Positions 1 to 10,646 of a stretch of 64,000 bases of DNA are shown piece by piece (position 1 is the stretch's first letter; each line of letters opens with the position of its first letter). The notes under the pieces were generated by a model. That model ran no database searches. It was not told where the DNA came from and saw only the letters and a program-made list of their open reading frames with translations. The position numbers and the translations under genes are program-made. Source of the DNA: Eurosta solidaginis (lineage: Eukaryota; Arthropoda; Insecta; Diptera; Tephritidae); the NCBI RefSeq assembly GCF_040869045.1, contig NC_090323.1:263070392-263134391 (forward strand). Reading direction: 5' to 3'.

Positions 1-250
1 CAGATATTGCAGCTAAAATCATGTTCAAGTCTGTACTGGTAACCGTCTGCGATGTTTCGTTTTTCTCTTCAATTTTTGTTGTCTCCTCGCCATCAAGATG
101 AAAGACATACTCTTCCACATCAATTCCTTCTGCTTCCATTGCCTCTCGTAGCCGTGCCTGAAGTTCGAGTTTAACGCCGCTTGTATTCAATCCACGGCTA
201 TCCAACTCCTTCTTCAGTTGCGGGATCTTCAATTCACTTAACTTTGCCAT
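1..250 (-). CDS. Gag N-terminus of a Ty3/gypsy element (element 1), cut by window edge
   Basis: Open minus-strand reading frame beginning at an ATG whose complement is at 248-250 and running off the left end of the window. The first 45 or so residues (MAKLSELKIPQLKKEL...) form a SAP-like helix-extension-helix, followed by an acidic linker. The same Gag start occurs at 6,770 and 8,400. Upstream on the minus strand lie a primer-binding-like sequence and an LTR, so this is the 5' end of an element whose body is outside the window. The frame is intact across the site where the 6,770 copy is frameshifted. A Gag role (capsid precursor) is inferred from context; SAP domains normally bind nucleic acid. 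Confidence 0.75.
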   Translation of the reverse strand, partial: MAKLSELKIPQLKKELDSRGLNTSGVKLELQARLREAMEAEGIDVEEYVFHLDGEETTKIEEKNETSQTVTSTDLNMILAAIS

Positions 251-288
251 GTCCAAGTTTATTCGAAGTCTTCGGAATTTATTCAACA

Positions 289-306
289 ATTTCTCTTCTG
301 ACACCA
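289..306 (-). other. primer binding site of element 1 (tRNA-Leu type, diverged)
   Basis: On the minus strand, immediately after the LTR, the sequence begins TGGTGTCAGAAG. This is the same start as the better preserved site at 6,809-6,826. The last bases have drifted. Confidence 0.5.
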
Positions 307-308
307 AT

Positions 309-892
309 TGTAACGAATTTACTTGCAAATCCTCTTATTTGCAATCCTCTGCTAAGTTCGAATCACTAAACTGTTGAATAAATAACTCCAATATTGAATG
401 ATGGAAAAATGGCCTTTATTAAGTACTTCACAATAACACTTATACTTTGCTACTCGCTGGCTTAATAACCAAACTGATTAATAACTCAAATGAAACTCTA
501 CTATTGGCCGCCAGATCGCGTGCTTAATCAAACTGATTGATAGCTCAACTCAAACTGAATTACTTCTTACTCGCCTGCCCCGCTTTTATAGTTTACGCTG
601 CATACTTCTAGGCTCTTCGATTTCCAGAAGTTACTAGTTAGTTCGGCTACAAAATCGCCAGCCACAACTACGTGCACAAATTATTGCTCTCTCTTGTGAC
701 AACTCAAATAAGATATATGCATGTGTTTGTGCATTGCCGCTCCGCTGCTCGTATACGTACATATGTGTAGACGCAATTATTTATTCTTTTATGTAGATAC
801 ATAATGATTGAATTATTGATGTGCATTCACGTCACTGGTTAGCATCGGCTTAGAGACGATAGCATCGCTCAGTGCTGCTAACATTCGTTACA
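309..892 (-). repeat. 5' LTR of element 1
   Basis: 584-bp LTR with perfect inverted ends (TGTAACG at 309, CGTTACA ending at 892). The part nearest gag is closely related to the LTR at 6,829-7,520. The outer part (U3 on the minus strand) is replaced by a different sequence. No second LTR of this copy is in the window, so its target duplication cannot be checked. Confidence 0.8.
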
Positions 893-1552
893 ATATAGTA
901 AATAAATCATGTTTTTATGGTGTTATATATACAGATTTATTTCGGGTTGATTCATCTTACATTTAAAAATCAAAGCATTTTCAATTAGCAAAATTTATAA
1001 AACAAAGATTCATAGACATCTATTTCAGCTAGTTTCATCTCATTGAGTGTAATACGAGACTGAACATATTAGAATTTCACATTACATCAGTTTACTATAA
1101 AAGGTACATATTTTCGTCTTTTTATTCCAATTTTGGTTCATATATTCTATATACTAAATTAAATTAATGTATAACATTCAATCTACTCCGGTAAACAAAC
1201 TAAAACATTCAATTTTTATATCCAAGTATACAAATAATTTCAGATTCGCTTATCAAAGATAAATGAAAGCGATCGCCATAGCTGTAAAAAATAGCCATAT
1301 CTATATTCACTGATAGCTCAAAATCGCTGTATCGCCCATCATATCTTCTGTATAGAATCGCTTGTTAAAATAAAGCGATCGCTATAACTATAAAAAATAG
1401 CCGTGATTCAAAAATAGCCATATCTATTTTCACTGATAGCTCAAAATAGTCATATCGTCCATCACTAGACTGAACCATTCACTAAACAAAGAGCGCAGGC
1501 TATCTGTGTGAGCTGCTCACCATCTTAAGATGTATGAAACGCCGATGCCTGA
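893..1552. other. gene-free AT-rich spacer with a local duplication
   Basis: No coding potential seen. A segment at about 1,267-1,345 (agcgatcgcc...ctgatagctcaaaat) is repeated at about 1,372-1,460 with small changes. This suggests a short duplication or two copies of a small repeat. The last 50 bases abut the truncated LTR that begins at 1,553. Confidence 0.5.
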
Positions 1553-1781
1553 TTTATTCGTTTATGTAGATACATAATGATTGGATTATTGATGTGAATG
1601 TTTGTAGTTTACAGTCTCTCGCACATACATAGGCGTATAAGTAAATGCATCTGTGTGTGACATCTTTCGGCTGCCTTATATACGTGTATACATGATTTGA
1701 TTATTGACGTAAATACTGCTTATCGTGGCCTTGGCATCGCCTTAGTGATGGTATAACTTAGTGATGGTAATATCCGTGACA
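1553..1781 (-). repeat. truncated 3' LTR of element A
   Basis: Matches 7,283-7,520, the outer (U3) end of the 5' LTR, and ends in the same ...ATATCCGTGACA. The other two thirds of the LTR are missing and unrelated DNA continues to the left. A deletion or recombination removed the true 3' end of the element. Confidence 0.85.
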
Positions 1782-1795
1782 CTGCCCTCCACCTA
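1782..1795 (-). promoter_or_regulatory. polypurine tract of element A
   Basis: Minus strand AGGTGGAGGGCAG directly before the LTR start TGTCACGG. It primes plus-strand DNA synthesis in LTR elements. The integrase stop codon overlaps it. Confidence 0.65.
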
Positions 1796-3313
1796 AGTCT
1801 GATCGTCCCGGTCAGACAAATCTCTCGATCTAAACGCTGCTAATCTCTCCAAATGAACCACTTTCATTTTGGTTCGTGGTTTACCGATGGTTTGTATGCG
1901 GTACACTACATCGTTCATCCGTTTTACAACTTTGTATGGGCCTTCCCAATTACACTGCAATTTCGGGGACAAACCTTTTTTTCGTTGCGGGTTGTATAAC
2001 AGCACCAAATCTCCTTCCTGACAACCTTCTGAATTAATTGCTTTATCATATCTGGCTTTCATCTTGTCACTCATAATCTTTGTTCGTTGCCTTATCAGAT
2101 CATGTATTTCTCTTAGCTCTTCTTCCAAATCACTAGTGGATTTCCTGACATTTCTCTCCGCATTGGCATCTATCCCAAACTTCAAATCAGCTGGCAGTCT
2201 AAGGTCATTGCCAAAAATTACTTTTGCAGGGGTTTGGCCCGTTGTCTCATGCACTGCTGATCGGTAAGCCATCAAGAATAATGGTATGCGGGTATCCCAT
2301 TCTTTATGGTACTTGTCCACTACTTTCCTTAAGTGCTCCTCCAATGTTCTATTGAATCGTTCTACCATACCATCGGATTGAGGATGCAATGCAGTTGTCC
2401 GTGTTTTTCGAATGCCCAATGACTTACACATTTCCTGGAACACAGCTGATTCGAAATTCCTGCCTTGGTCAGAATGTAACTCCATTGGTACACCATACCT
2501 TGCAACCCAATTGTTTATAAACACTTCTGCTACCGTTTCCGCTTCTTGATTTGGGATTGGGTATACCTCTGGCCATTTGCTGAAATAATCCATAACTACC
2601 AGTACATATTTGTTTCCGCCGTTGCTAGTAGGAAATGGACCGGCGACATCCATAGCGATCCTTTCTAATGGCGCACCTGAGTTATATTGCTTCATCTGGC
2701 CATAATTTCGTGTTCTGGGCCCTTTCGCTCTGCTGCAAACCTCGCAGTTCGCAATCCACTCAGTGACCGACTGACGGCAACCAACCCAATAGAATCTCTG
2801 TTTAATCTTCTCGAGCGTCTTCGTGATTCCAAGATGACCTCCGCTTGGACCATTATGCAGCTCGCTGAGCACATCAGGAATCCTCTTTCTGGGAACAACT
2901 ATCAGTTTATTCTTGTATTTACCATCCTCACTCTCCCATACTCGATGAAGGCAACCGGATATCAATTCTAAACTGTTCCACTGTGCCCAATATGACTTCG
3001 CAATGGGACTCTCTGCTGACATCTCTTCTCTGTTTGGTCTTTCATTTCGTTCGAGCCCTTGCATAACACGTGACAGATCTGCATCTTCTAGCTGGCACTT
3101 TCTTAGCTGTTCCTTGTCCCATTCATCTGTACATGTAATAGTCATTAGCCGGACATCTATAATGTCTTCTTTAGCCTCGGCTTTTGAACAGTGCTTGCAT
3201 TCCAAACTACATGGTCTTCGTGACATTGCATCGGCATTTCCATGGGTACTACCTTTTCGATGCTCAATGGAAAAGTCATAGCTTTGTAGTCGCTCGATCC
3301 ACCGTGCCAATTG
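1793..3313 (-). pseudogene. integrase region of element A pol
   Basis: About 505 codons in the same frame as the upstream RT but separated from it by an in-frame TGA (3,314-3,316). The first residues (LARWIERLQSYDF) belong to the RNase H/connection end. A zinc-binding HHCC module (HNGPSGGHLG ... CEVCSRAKG) is followed by the catalytic core, with the first Asp in MDVAGPF, the second in HSDQGRNFES and the Glu downstream in the GMVERFNRTL stretch. A C-terminal DNA-binding tail (GDLVLLYNPQRKKGL ... WEGPYKV) follows. Integrase joins the cDNA ends to host DNA. The domain itself looks complete; it is called a pseudogene because of the upstream stops. Confidence 0.9.
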
Positions 3314-4651
3314 TCATTCCGGATTACGGAACTGCAGTAGCCATTTTAAAGCTGCGTGATCTGTCCTGACACGGAATCGCTGGCCGTAGAGGTATTTGTG
3401 AAAATGTTTAACGCACTCTACCAATGCCAACAGCTCTCTCCGCGTAACGCAGTAGTTCCTCTCTGGTTTTCCAATCGATCGGCTGTAATATGCAACTACC
3501 TTCTCCTGTCCATCGACCAGTTGTGATAAAACGCCTCCTATAGCATATCCACTCGCATCTGTATTTAGAATAAATGTTGCTCCTGGAATCGGATATGCTA
3601 ACATTGGGGCAGTGCATAAACGCTCCTTCAATGTTTGGAAAGCCACTTCTTGCTCCTTCTTCCATTCAAAAGCTTTATTTTTTCTTGTAAGCTCATGGAG
3701 GCTATGGGCTAAGCTGGAAAAATTTTGTACAAATCGGCGGTAATATGTGCACAGCCCAAGGAAACTTCTTAATTCATGTAGGTTCTGTGGTCTTGGCCAA
3801 TCCTTTAGAGCCTCTATCTTTTCGTTCGCAGTGCAGATGCCCTCTGTCGTTACCTTGTGACCCAAATAATTTACTTCCTTTTTAAACAGCGAACACTTTT
3901 TGGGACTTAACTTCAGACCAGCGCCAGCTATTCTTTGGAAAACTTCCTCCAAGTTCTTAAGATGTTCATCGAAATTCTTGCCCAATGCGATGATGTCGTC
4001 CAGGTACACCAAGCATGTTTTCCAATGTAGACCTTTCAATACCTGGTCCATGAGTCTCTCGAAAGTAGCTGGTGCATTACATAGTCCAAAGGGCATTACT
4101 GTAAATTGCCAAAGACCATCTCCGACGCTGAAGACTGTTTTCTCTTTGTCTTGCTCCTTTACCTCCACTTGCCAGTAGCCGCTTTTCAAGTCCAGTGTGG
4201 AAAACCATTTCGTACCAGAGAGCGAGTCCAGAGTGTCGTCAATTCTTGGCAATGGGTAGCTATCCTTTTTCGTAACGTCATTCAACTTCCGGTAGTCGAC
4301 GCAAAACCTCATTTTTCCATCCTTCTTCTTTACAAGTACTACCGGTGAGCTCCAGGGACTAGCTGATGGTTCGATGACGCCGCTGTCGCTCATTTCTTGT
4401 ATAATTTGACTCACAACTTCCCGCTTCGCCAGTGGAACACTACGTGGAGCTTGACGGATCGGCCTCGCATCTCCAGTGTCAATTTGATGTTTCACAACGT
4501 TGGTGCGGCCTGGTTTAGAACCATCCTGGTCAAATATGTTCGCGTACTTTAGGAGCAGTTGTTTTGCCTTACTCTGATATGCTTCCTCTAGCCCCTGCGT
4601 CCATGCCGTGATGTCATTTGAAAGATTAGTATTACTAGCTGAAACGTGTTC
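3314..4651 (-). pseudogene. reverse transcriptase / RNase H region of element A pol
   Basis: Open from just after an in-frame TAG (4,652-4,654) to an in-frame TGA (3,314-3,316). RT landmarks: VKKKDGKMRFCVDYRKLN, FSTLDLKSGYWQ, MPFGLCNAPATFERLMD and the YLDD active site in CLVYLDDIIALG. RNase H follows: ILNTDASGYAIGGVLSQ, then RRELLALVECVKHF and RTDHAALKWLLQF. The TGA sits where related proteins read a glycine (RNPEGQLARW-type junction), so it looks like a single G-to-T nonsense change. All pol pieces share one frame, so the element once had one continuous pol. Confidence 0.9.
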
Positions 4652-5388
4652 CTAGAGCTGTTCACAGTTAATAACTACTTCAGCCTCTTGGCATCTTCCC
4701 AAAATAGCTTCTTTAGTCAGTTTGAGTGGTGAATTGAACTCATTGAGTACTCTTACCGGAATACGTCCATCTTGTTTTGTCATAGCCAGGGTTTTTCCTA
4801 CAAGTATGTTCAGTGCTGATTTGTTTGCTGCTTCGACAACCCACAATTTGTTTGTCCCACGATCTCCATCAACCTTTGCCCAGATGACTGCTTCGGATTT
4901 TGGTGGTATTCGCTGACTCTCTTCCACCAGCACTCGTTTACTGCTGTAGCCTCTCTCGTAGCCGAAATTAAGTGGTACATCCATGTTCTTATATCGCATC
5001 GTCTTGCTTTGCATGTCGATCTTGATGCCCTGGTCGATTAAGAAGTCCACTCCAATTATGATTTCATCAACAATCTCTGCCACTATAAAATTGTGTACTA
5101 CCGTGACGTTCCCAATTGCGACTTCACATGATACTTCTCCTAGAACCGTGCTGTCTTCTCCAGTGGCTGTACGCAATCTTGCTCCATGCAATGGTCTTAT
5201 CTTCTTGTTGACTAAATCCGCTCGAATGATGGAATGAGATGCACCCGTATCTACAGTCAGTAAACGTTCCTTTCCATCCACATGTCCTCCGACAGTAAGA
5301 TTGTTTGACCTTCTTCCAATTTGTGAGATAGAGATTATGGGGCATTCAATTGAGGGAGCCAGCTGTCGCCCCTTGCGGCTGACTCGCT
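4652..5388 (-). pseudogene. protease region of element A pol
   Basis: Pol frame starting at the end of gag, one base back from the gag frame. The retropepsin active site is LTVDTGASHSII, with a later IIGVDFLIDQGIKID flap/strand region. It ends in an in-frame TAG (4,652-4,654), after which the same frame continues for 52 codons into the RT region. There is no ATG of its own near the start, so expression probably needed a -1 frameshift from gag. Retropepsins mature the Gag-Pol precursor inside the particle. Confidence 0.85.
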
Positions 5389-6770
5389 TTAGTTTAACGA
5401 TTGAGTGGACTTGGAGATTTGCTCATCTCCTTCAGCTCTGCGTTTACGGCCACCCACATTGTTGGAGCTATTGGAACCGGTGCTGCAATTTCGTGCAATA
5501 TGACCTGGGTTGCCGCACTTGAAACATTTAATCACTCCGGCATTTTTCTGTTGTGATCCCTTCAGTGCTTCCAAAATTGTGTCTACCCAATCTGGTCTTT
5601 CCACTTCCACACGATGAGCTTTGTATGCTGGTTTACTCAATAGTGAGGCCGTTTCCTGAGTCAATGCATGTGATACCGTTTCAGCAAATGTCAGTTTTGG
5701 GTTTGCGTATGTAGCTTGCTTCGTTTCCACGTCTCGTATGCCATTTATAAAACTCTGGATTTTTACCCTCTCGGTGTATTCCACGGGTGCGTCCGCATTT
5801 GCGAGATGAGCCAACCTTTCAACATCTGAAGCAAACTCTTGCAATGTCTCATTTGCTTTTTGGTAGCGGTTTTGCAACTCAATTTGGAATATCTGTTTTC
5901 TATGCTCGCTTCCATAACGTCTCTCGACAGCGGCCATCAATGCTTCATAGTTGTTCCGCTCTCCTTCGGGAATCGTCTGTAGGATTTCGGCTGCTGGCCC
6001 TTTCAATGCCACGAACAGAGCTGCAACTTTATCTTCAGCATTCCAGTTATTCGCTGCCGACGTCTTCTCAAATTGGAGCTTAAATACCTGGAATGGAACA
6101 GAACCATCAAACGTTGGGGATTTTACCTTCAGAGTAGACGTTGAAGTGATTGGACGGTTCAATTGTAACTCCTGGATCCGATCTTTCAAAGCATCCATCT
6201 CGGCCTCCACTTTATTTTGTCGTTCACTAACAGCCTCCAGCTGCGATGAGAATTTTGTTTCCTGTGCCTCCAGCTTTGTTGAGATACGCTCTTCTTGCTC
6301 TTCCAGTTGAGCAGAGATCTGCGATGATATCTGTGCTGAAATTTGCGCCGACATTTCGGATATTCGTGCCTCTTGTGCTTCAATCTTCGCTGTTATTTCA
6401 GATGACATTTCTGCAATACGTGTCTCCTGTGATTCCATCTTGGATGCCATATATGTCTTCTGCGATTCCAGTTGAGATGACATGTTGGTGGATATTTGTG
6501 ATGACATTTCGGACATTTGTGCCGATATTGCAGCCAATATCAGGTTCAAGTCTGTGTTCGCCATTGTCTGCGGTGTTTCATTTTTCTTCTCCAATTTTGT
6601 TGTCTCATCGCCATCAAGATGAAAGACATACTCTCCACGTCAATTCCTTCTAATTCCATTGCCTCTCGTAGTCGTGCTTGAAGTTCGATCTTATTGCCAG
6701 TTGTATTTAATCCACGGTTCTCCAACTCCTTTTTCAGTTGCTGGATCTTCAATTCACTGAACTTTGCCAT
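5389..6770 (-). pseudogene. Gag of element A, frameshifted
   Basis: Starts at ATG 6,770 with a SAP-like domain. Long heptad-like repeats follow (ISAQMSEMSSQIST..., many SQL/ISAQ/EAQE units), predicting an extended coiled coil. Then come a capsid-like helical segment and one zinc knuckle, CFKCGNPGHIARNC. A one-base deletion near 6,636 (ctctcc, where the copies at about 105 and 8,266 have ctcttcc) breaks the frame at about codon 45. The remainder is read from a shifted frame down to the stop at 5,389-5,391. The duplicated fragment at 7,873-8,400 keeps the unshifted frame, so the deletion is younger than the duplication. Capsid/nucleocapsid function is inferred. Confidence 0.88.
5392..5398 (-). 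promoter_or_regulatory. candidate -1 ribosomal frameshift heptamer at the gag/pol junction
   Basis: Minus strand G TTA AAC directly before the gag stop TAA, read in gag codons. The pol frame is open across this point in the -1 register. GUUAAAC is a known slippery heptamer in arteriviruses. Function here is inferred; I did not check for a downstream pseudoknot. Confidence 0.45.
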
Positions 6771-6808
6771 GTCCAAGTTTATTCGAAGTCTTCGGAATTT
6801 ATTCAACA

Positions 6809-6826
6809 ATCCCACTTCTGACACCA
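6809..6826 (-). other. primer binding site of element A (tRNA-Leu-like)
   Basis: Minus strand TGGTGTCAGAAGTGGGAT, two bases from the LTR end. It is complementary to the 3' end of an insect tRNA-Leu as I remember it (TCCCACTTCTGACACCA). The same site occurs in the duplicate at about 8,439-8,456. Confidence 0.65.
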
Positions 6827-6828
6827 AT

Positions 6829-7520
6829 TGTAACGAATTTGCTTGCAAATCCTCTTATTTGCAACCCTCTGCTAAGTTCGTATCGCTAAACTGTTGAATA
6901 AATAACTCCAATATGTAATAATGCAAAATGGCCTTTATTCAAGTACTTCACAATAACACTTGTACTTTGCAACGAATAGCTTACTTAATAACCAAACTGA
7001 TTGACAGCTCAAATGAAACTCTACTATTCAAAATAATACTGCTATAGCTCGCTAGATAGCGCTTAATCCAAATCTCAAATCAAACTGAATTACTTCTTAC
7101 TCGCTTGCCCCGCTTTTATATTTTACGCTGCATACTTCTAGGCTCTTCGATTTCCAGAACTTACTAGTTGTTTCGGCTACAAAATCGCCAAATTATTGCT
7201 CTCTCTTGTGACAACTCAGATAAGATATATGCATGTGTTTGTGCATTGCCGCTCCGCTGCTCGTATACGTACATATGTGTAGACGCAATTATTTATTCGT
7301 TTATGTAGATACATAATGATTGGATTATTGATGTGAATGTTTGTAGTTTACAGTCTCTCGCACATACATAGGCGTATAAGTAAATGCATCTGTGAGTGAC
7401 ATCTTTCGGCTGCCTTATATACGTGTATACATGATTTGATTATTGACGTAAATACTGCTTATCGTGGCCTTGGCATCGCCTTAGTGATGGTATAACTTAG
7501 TGATGGTAATATCCGTGACA
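6829..7520 (-). repeat. 5' LTR of element A
   Basis: 692 bp, TGTAACG...CGTGACA on the plus strand, that is TG...CA on both strands. An identical-length copy lies at 8,459-9,150 with only a few differences. It carries the promoter and polyadenylation functions of the element. Confidence 0.88.
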
Positions 7521-7872
7521 ATATATATTTTAATTGCATGACCAGCTCAACTCATTGCAGCACTGCGCAATATTCATTTTTCAACTAGCGTAACAAATGA
7601 AACATGTGTTCTAATTGTATAAAAAGTTATTTTGTATTATTAAATTTGTGTGAATTCCTGTTACAAGCTAGAGATGGTCCTTACGCCTTCGATATTAAAA
7701 TTTTTAAGCAATAATTACTGATGTTATATTATCAGGAACCACAGGTAAACTGTGTAAGATTCACCACATACGAAGAAAAAAGCATATGCAATATTTGCAG
7801 ACATGCGTAAATATCAAAATCGTTTTGATTTTAGCGCAGTTCTCTGCGCAAATAGCGCAACCAGTGCACACA
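7521..7872. other. flanking DNA, duplicated at 9,151-9,502
   Basis: No gene. The same 352 bases follow the second LTR copy. They represent the pre-insertion neighbour of element A carried along in the tandem duplication. Confidence 0.75.
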
Positions 7873-8400
7873 CGATGAGAATTTTTTTTCCTGTGCCTCC
7901 AGCTTTGTTGAGATACACTCTTCTTGCTCTTCCAGTTGAGCAGAGATCTGCGATGATATCTGTGCTGAAATTTGCGCCGACATTTCGGATATTCGTGCCT
8001 CTTGTGCTTCAATCTTCGCTGTTATTTCAGATGACATTTCTGCAATACGTGTCTCCTGTGATTCCATCTTGGATGCCATATATGTCTTCTGCGATTCCAG
8101 TTGAGATGACATGTTGGTGGATATTTGTGATGACATTTCGGACATTTGTGCCGATATTGCAGCCAATATCAGGTTCAAGTCTGTGTTCGCCATTGTCTGC
8201 GGTGTTTCATTTTTCTCCTCCAATTTTGTTGTCTCATCGCCATCAAGATGAAAGACATACTCTTCCACGTCAATTCCTTCTAATTCCATTGCCTCTCGTA
8301 GTCGTGCTTGAAGTTCGATCTTATTGCCAGTTGTATTTAATCCACGGTTCTCCAACTCCTTTTTCAGTTGCTGGATCTTCAATTCACTGAACTTTGCCAT
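7873..8400 (-). pseudogene. duplicated gag start, truncated
   Basis: ATG at 8,400, frame open through the SAP-like domain and the first part of the coiled coil to 7,873. There the tandem duplication junction replaces gag with flanking DNA, and a stop follows at 7,831. It keeps the base missing from the copy at about 6,636. It makes at most a chimeric protein of about 190 residues. Confidence 0.85.
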
Positions 8401-8458
8401 GTCCAAGTTTATTCGAAGTCTTCGGAATTTATTCAACAATCCCACTTCTGACACCAAT

Positions 8459-9150
8459 TGTAACGAATTTGCTTGCAAATCCTCTTATTTGCAACCCTCT
8501 GCTAAGTTCGTATCGCTAAACTGTTGAATAAATAACTCCAATATGTAATAATGCAAAATGGCCTTTATTCAAGTACTTCACAATAACACTTGTACTTTGC
8601 AACGAATAGCTTACTTAATAACCAAACTGATTGACAGCTCAAATGAAACTCTACTATTCAAAATAATACTGCTATAGCTCGCTAGATAGCGCTTAATCCA
8701 AATATCAAATCAAACTGAATTACTTCTTACTCGCTTGCCCCGCTTTTATATTTTACGCTGCATACTTCTAGGCTCTTCGATTTCCAGAACTTACTAGTTG
8801 TTTCGGCTACAAAATCGACAAATTATTGCTCTCTCTTGTGACAACTCAGATAAGATATATGCATGTGTTTGTGCATTGCCGCTCCGCTGCTCGTATACGT
8901 ACATATGTGTAGACGCAATTATTTATTCGTTTATGTAGATACATAATGATTGGATTATTGATGTCAATGTTTGTAGTTTACAGTCTCTCGCACATACATA
9001 GGCGTATAAGTAAATGCATCTGTGTGTGACATCTTTCGGCTGCCTTATATACGTGTATACATGATTTGATTATTGACGTAAATACTGCTTATCGTGGCCT
9101 TGGCATCGCCTTAGTGATGGTATAACTTAGTGATGGTAATATCCGTGACA
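8459..9150 (-). repeat. duplicate LTR of element A
   Basis: 692 bp, same ends and length as 6,829-7,520. It arose with the tandem duplication, not by transposition: its flanks are the duplicated gag and flank. Confidence 0.88.
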
Positions 9151-9725
9151 ATATATATTTTAATTGCATGACCAGCTCAACTCATTGCAGCACTGCGCAA
9201 TATTCATTTTTCAACTAGCGTAACAAATGAAACATGTGTTCTAATTGTATAAAAAGTTATTTTGTATTATTAAATTTGTGTGAATTCCTGTTACAAGCTA
9301 GAGATGGTCCTTACGCCTTCGATATTAAAATTTTTAAGCAATAATTACTGATGTTATATTATCAGGAACCACAGGTAAACTGTGTAAGATTCACCACACA
9401 CGAAGAAAAAAGCATATGCAATATTTGCAGACATGCGTAAATATCAAAATCGTTTTGATTTTAGCGCAGTTCTCTGTGCAAATAGCGCAACCAGTGCACA
9501 CACCGGTCAAATCCTTGTGCAAACTGGTAATTGGCACAAGGATACTTGAGCCGTGTAATTGGCGTATTAGCGGCACCAATAATCGATTGCATTGATTCTG
9601 ATAAAGCGCCAAATACACGACACGAACATTTCCGCGAACATTCCGCAATCTTGTTCGCAGCTTTGGCCATACACCATACGAACTTTTGGCCGAACATTAG
9701 TTCTCTTTCAGACAGCGATGAATAC

Positions 9726-10126
9726 CACTGTAATGCATGCATGTAATGTAGCGCAACTAACAGCTGATCACTCAAAATTTGCACACACACACAAACATCA
9801 CTAATGGCCATATTACGGAAATCTTAGGGAAATTGAAGTTAAATTTTTAAACAGACATAAAGTGTTATAATTTTGGAATATATAGCATCTAGGACACCTT
9901 AATTGCAGTAATTTAAAGAAAATGTTTGCTTATACTCCAGTATTTAATTATTTTTTCTAACTTAATCTTTAATATTGATGCAATGATTGATCCAATGCAA
10001 CTCTGATCTTCCTACTGTTCTTCATGCCACTCCATTCGAGTGCCTATTTTCACGGCCTGCGAGTGCCTTCCACTCTATTCGCAACATAACCTCGAATTAA
10101 GCTGCCAAACTATATAGTAAGCAATG
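9726..10126 (+). mobile_element. hAT-like MITE family M1, copy 1
   Basis: About 400 bp, flanked by the exact 8-bp duplication ATGAATAC (9,718-9,725 and 10,127-10,134). The right end is ...CTATATAGTAAGCAATG. The first 30 bases differ from other copies. The duplicated target contains the start codon of the Harbinger transposase. No coding capacity. Confidence 0.85.
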
Positions 10127-10141
10127 ATGAATACGGACAAC

Positions 10142-10538
10142 CATTGTAAACTTTACCAAGTAGCGCAACTAACAGCTGATCGCTCAAAATTTGCACACAC
10201 ACACAAACATCACTAATGGCCATATTACGGAAATCTTAGGGAAATTGAAGTTAAATTTTTAAACAGACATAAAATGTTATAATTTTGGAATATATAGCAT
10301 CTAGGACACCTTAATTGCAGTAATTGAAAGAAAATGTTTGCTTATACTCAAGTATTTAATTATTTTTTCTAAATTTATCTTTAATATTGATGCAATGATT
10401 GATCCAATGCAACTCTGGTCTTCCTACTGTTCTTCATTCCACTCCATTCGAGCGCCTATTTTCACGGCCTGCGAGTGCCTTCCACTCTATTCGCAACATA
10501 ACCTCGAATTAAGCTGCCAAACTATATAGTAAACAATG
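10142..10538 (+). mobile_element. hAT-like MITE family M1, copy 2 (best reference copy)
   Basis: 397 bp with ends CATTGTAAACTTTA and TATAGTAAACAATG (imperfect inverted repeat of about 14 bp). Flanked by CGGACAAC at 10,134-10,141 and 10,539-10,546. It lies 7 bases from copy 1's duplication, inside codons 3-6 of the transposase. Confidence 0.9.
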
Positions 10539-10646
10539 CGGACAACAATTGTGCTGCAGCAATATTGCTCGCTGTGGTAATTAAGCGTAAAAAAAAAGAG
10601 AGATCGCAAAAAAAAGAATTTGGTGCAAAGAATTGTTTAAGAAACG

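Larger units (their letters stand above)
1553..7520 (-). mobile_element. Ty3/gypsy LTR retrotransposon (element A), nearly full length, inactive
   Basis: Minus-strand element in the order 5' LTR (6,829-7,520), primer site, Gag, protease, RT/RNase H, integrase, polypurine tract, remnant of the 3' LTR (1,553-1,781). No env frame is present: integrase ends at the polypurine tract. The 3' LTR keeps only its first 229 bp. The gag frame has a one-base deletion and pol has two in-frame stops, so this copy cannot make its proteins. The lineage within Ty3/gypsy is not settled by eye. The SAP-containing Gag and tRNA-Leu-like primer site are the most useful markers. Confidence 0.9.
6244..9502. repeat. 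1.63-kb tandem segmental duplication
   Basis: Unit 1 is 6,244-7,872 and unit 2 is 7,873-9,502. Each contains the start of gag, the 692-bp LTR and about 352 bp of flanking DNA (atatatattttaattgcatg...accagtgcacacac). Unit 2 starts in the middle of gag. The two are offset by 1,629-1,630 bases throughout and differ at only a handful of sites, so this is a simple unequal-exchange duplication and not a second retrotransposon insertion. Confidence 0.9.

Noticed and set aside
1793..1800. Possible env gene downstream of element A integrase
   Set aside because: The integrase stop overlaps the polypurine tract; there is no room for another gene.
7803..8390. 195-codon plus-strand open frame
   Set aside because: It is the antisense of the duplicated gag coiled coil. 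A similar antisense frame occurs at 6,246-6,653. Repetitive coiled-coil codons leave the opposite strand open.
9391..9811. Minus-strand frames of 85 and 116 codons
   Set aside because: They cross the duplication edge, Harbinger subterminal DNA and an M1 end. No protein similarity is recognisable.
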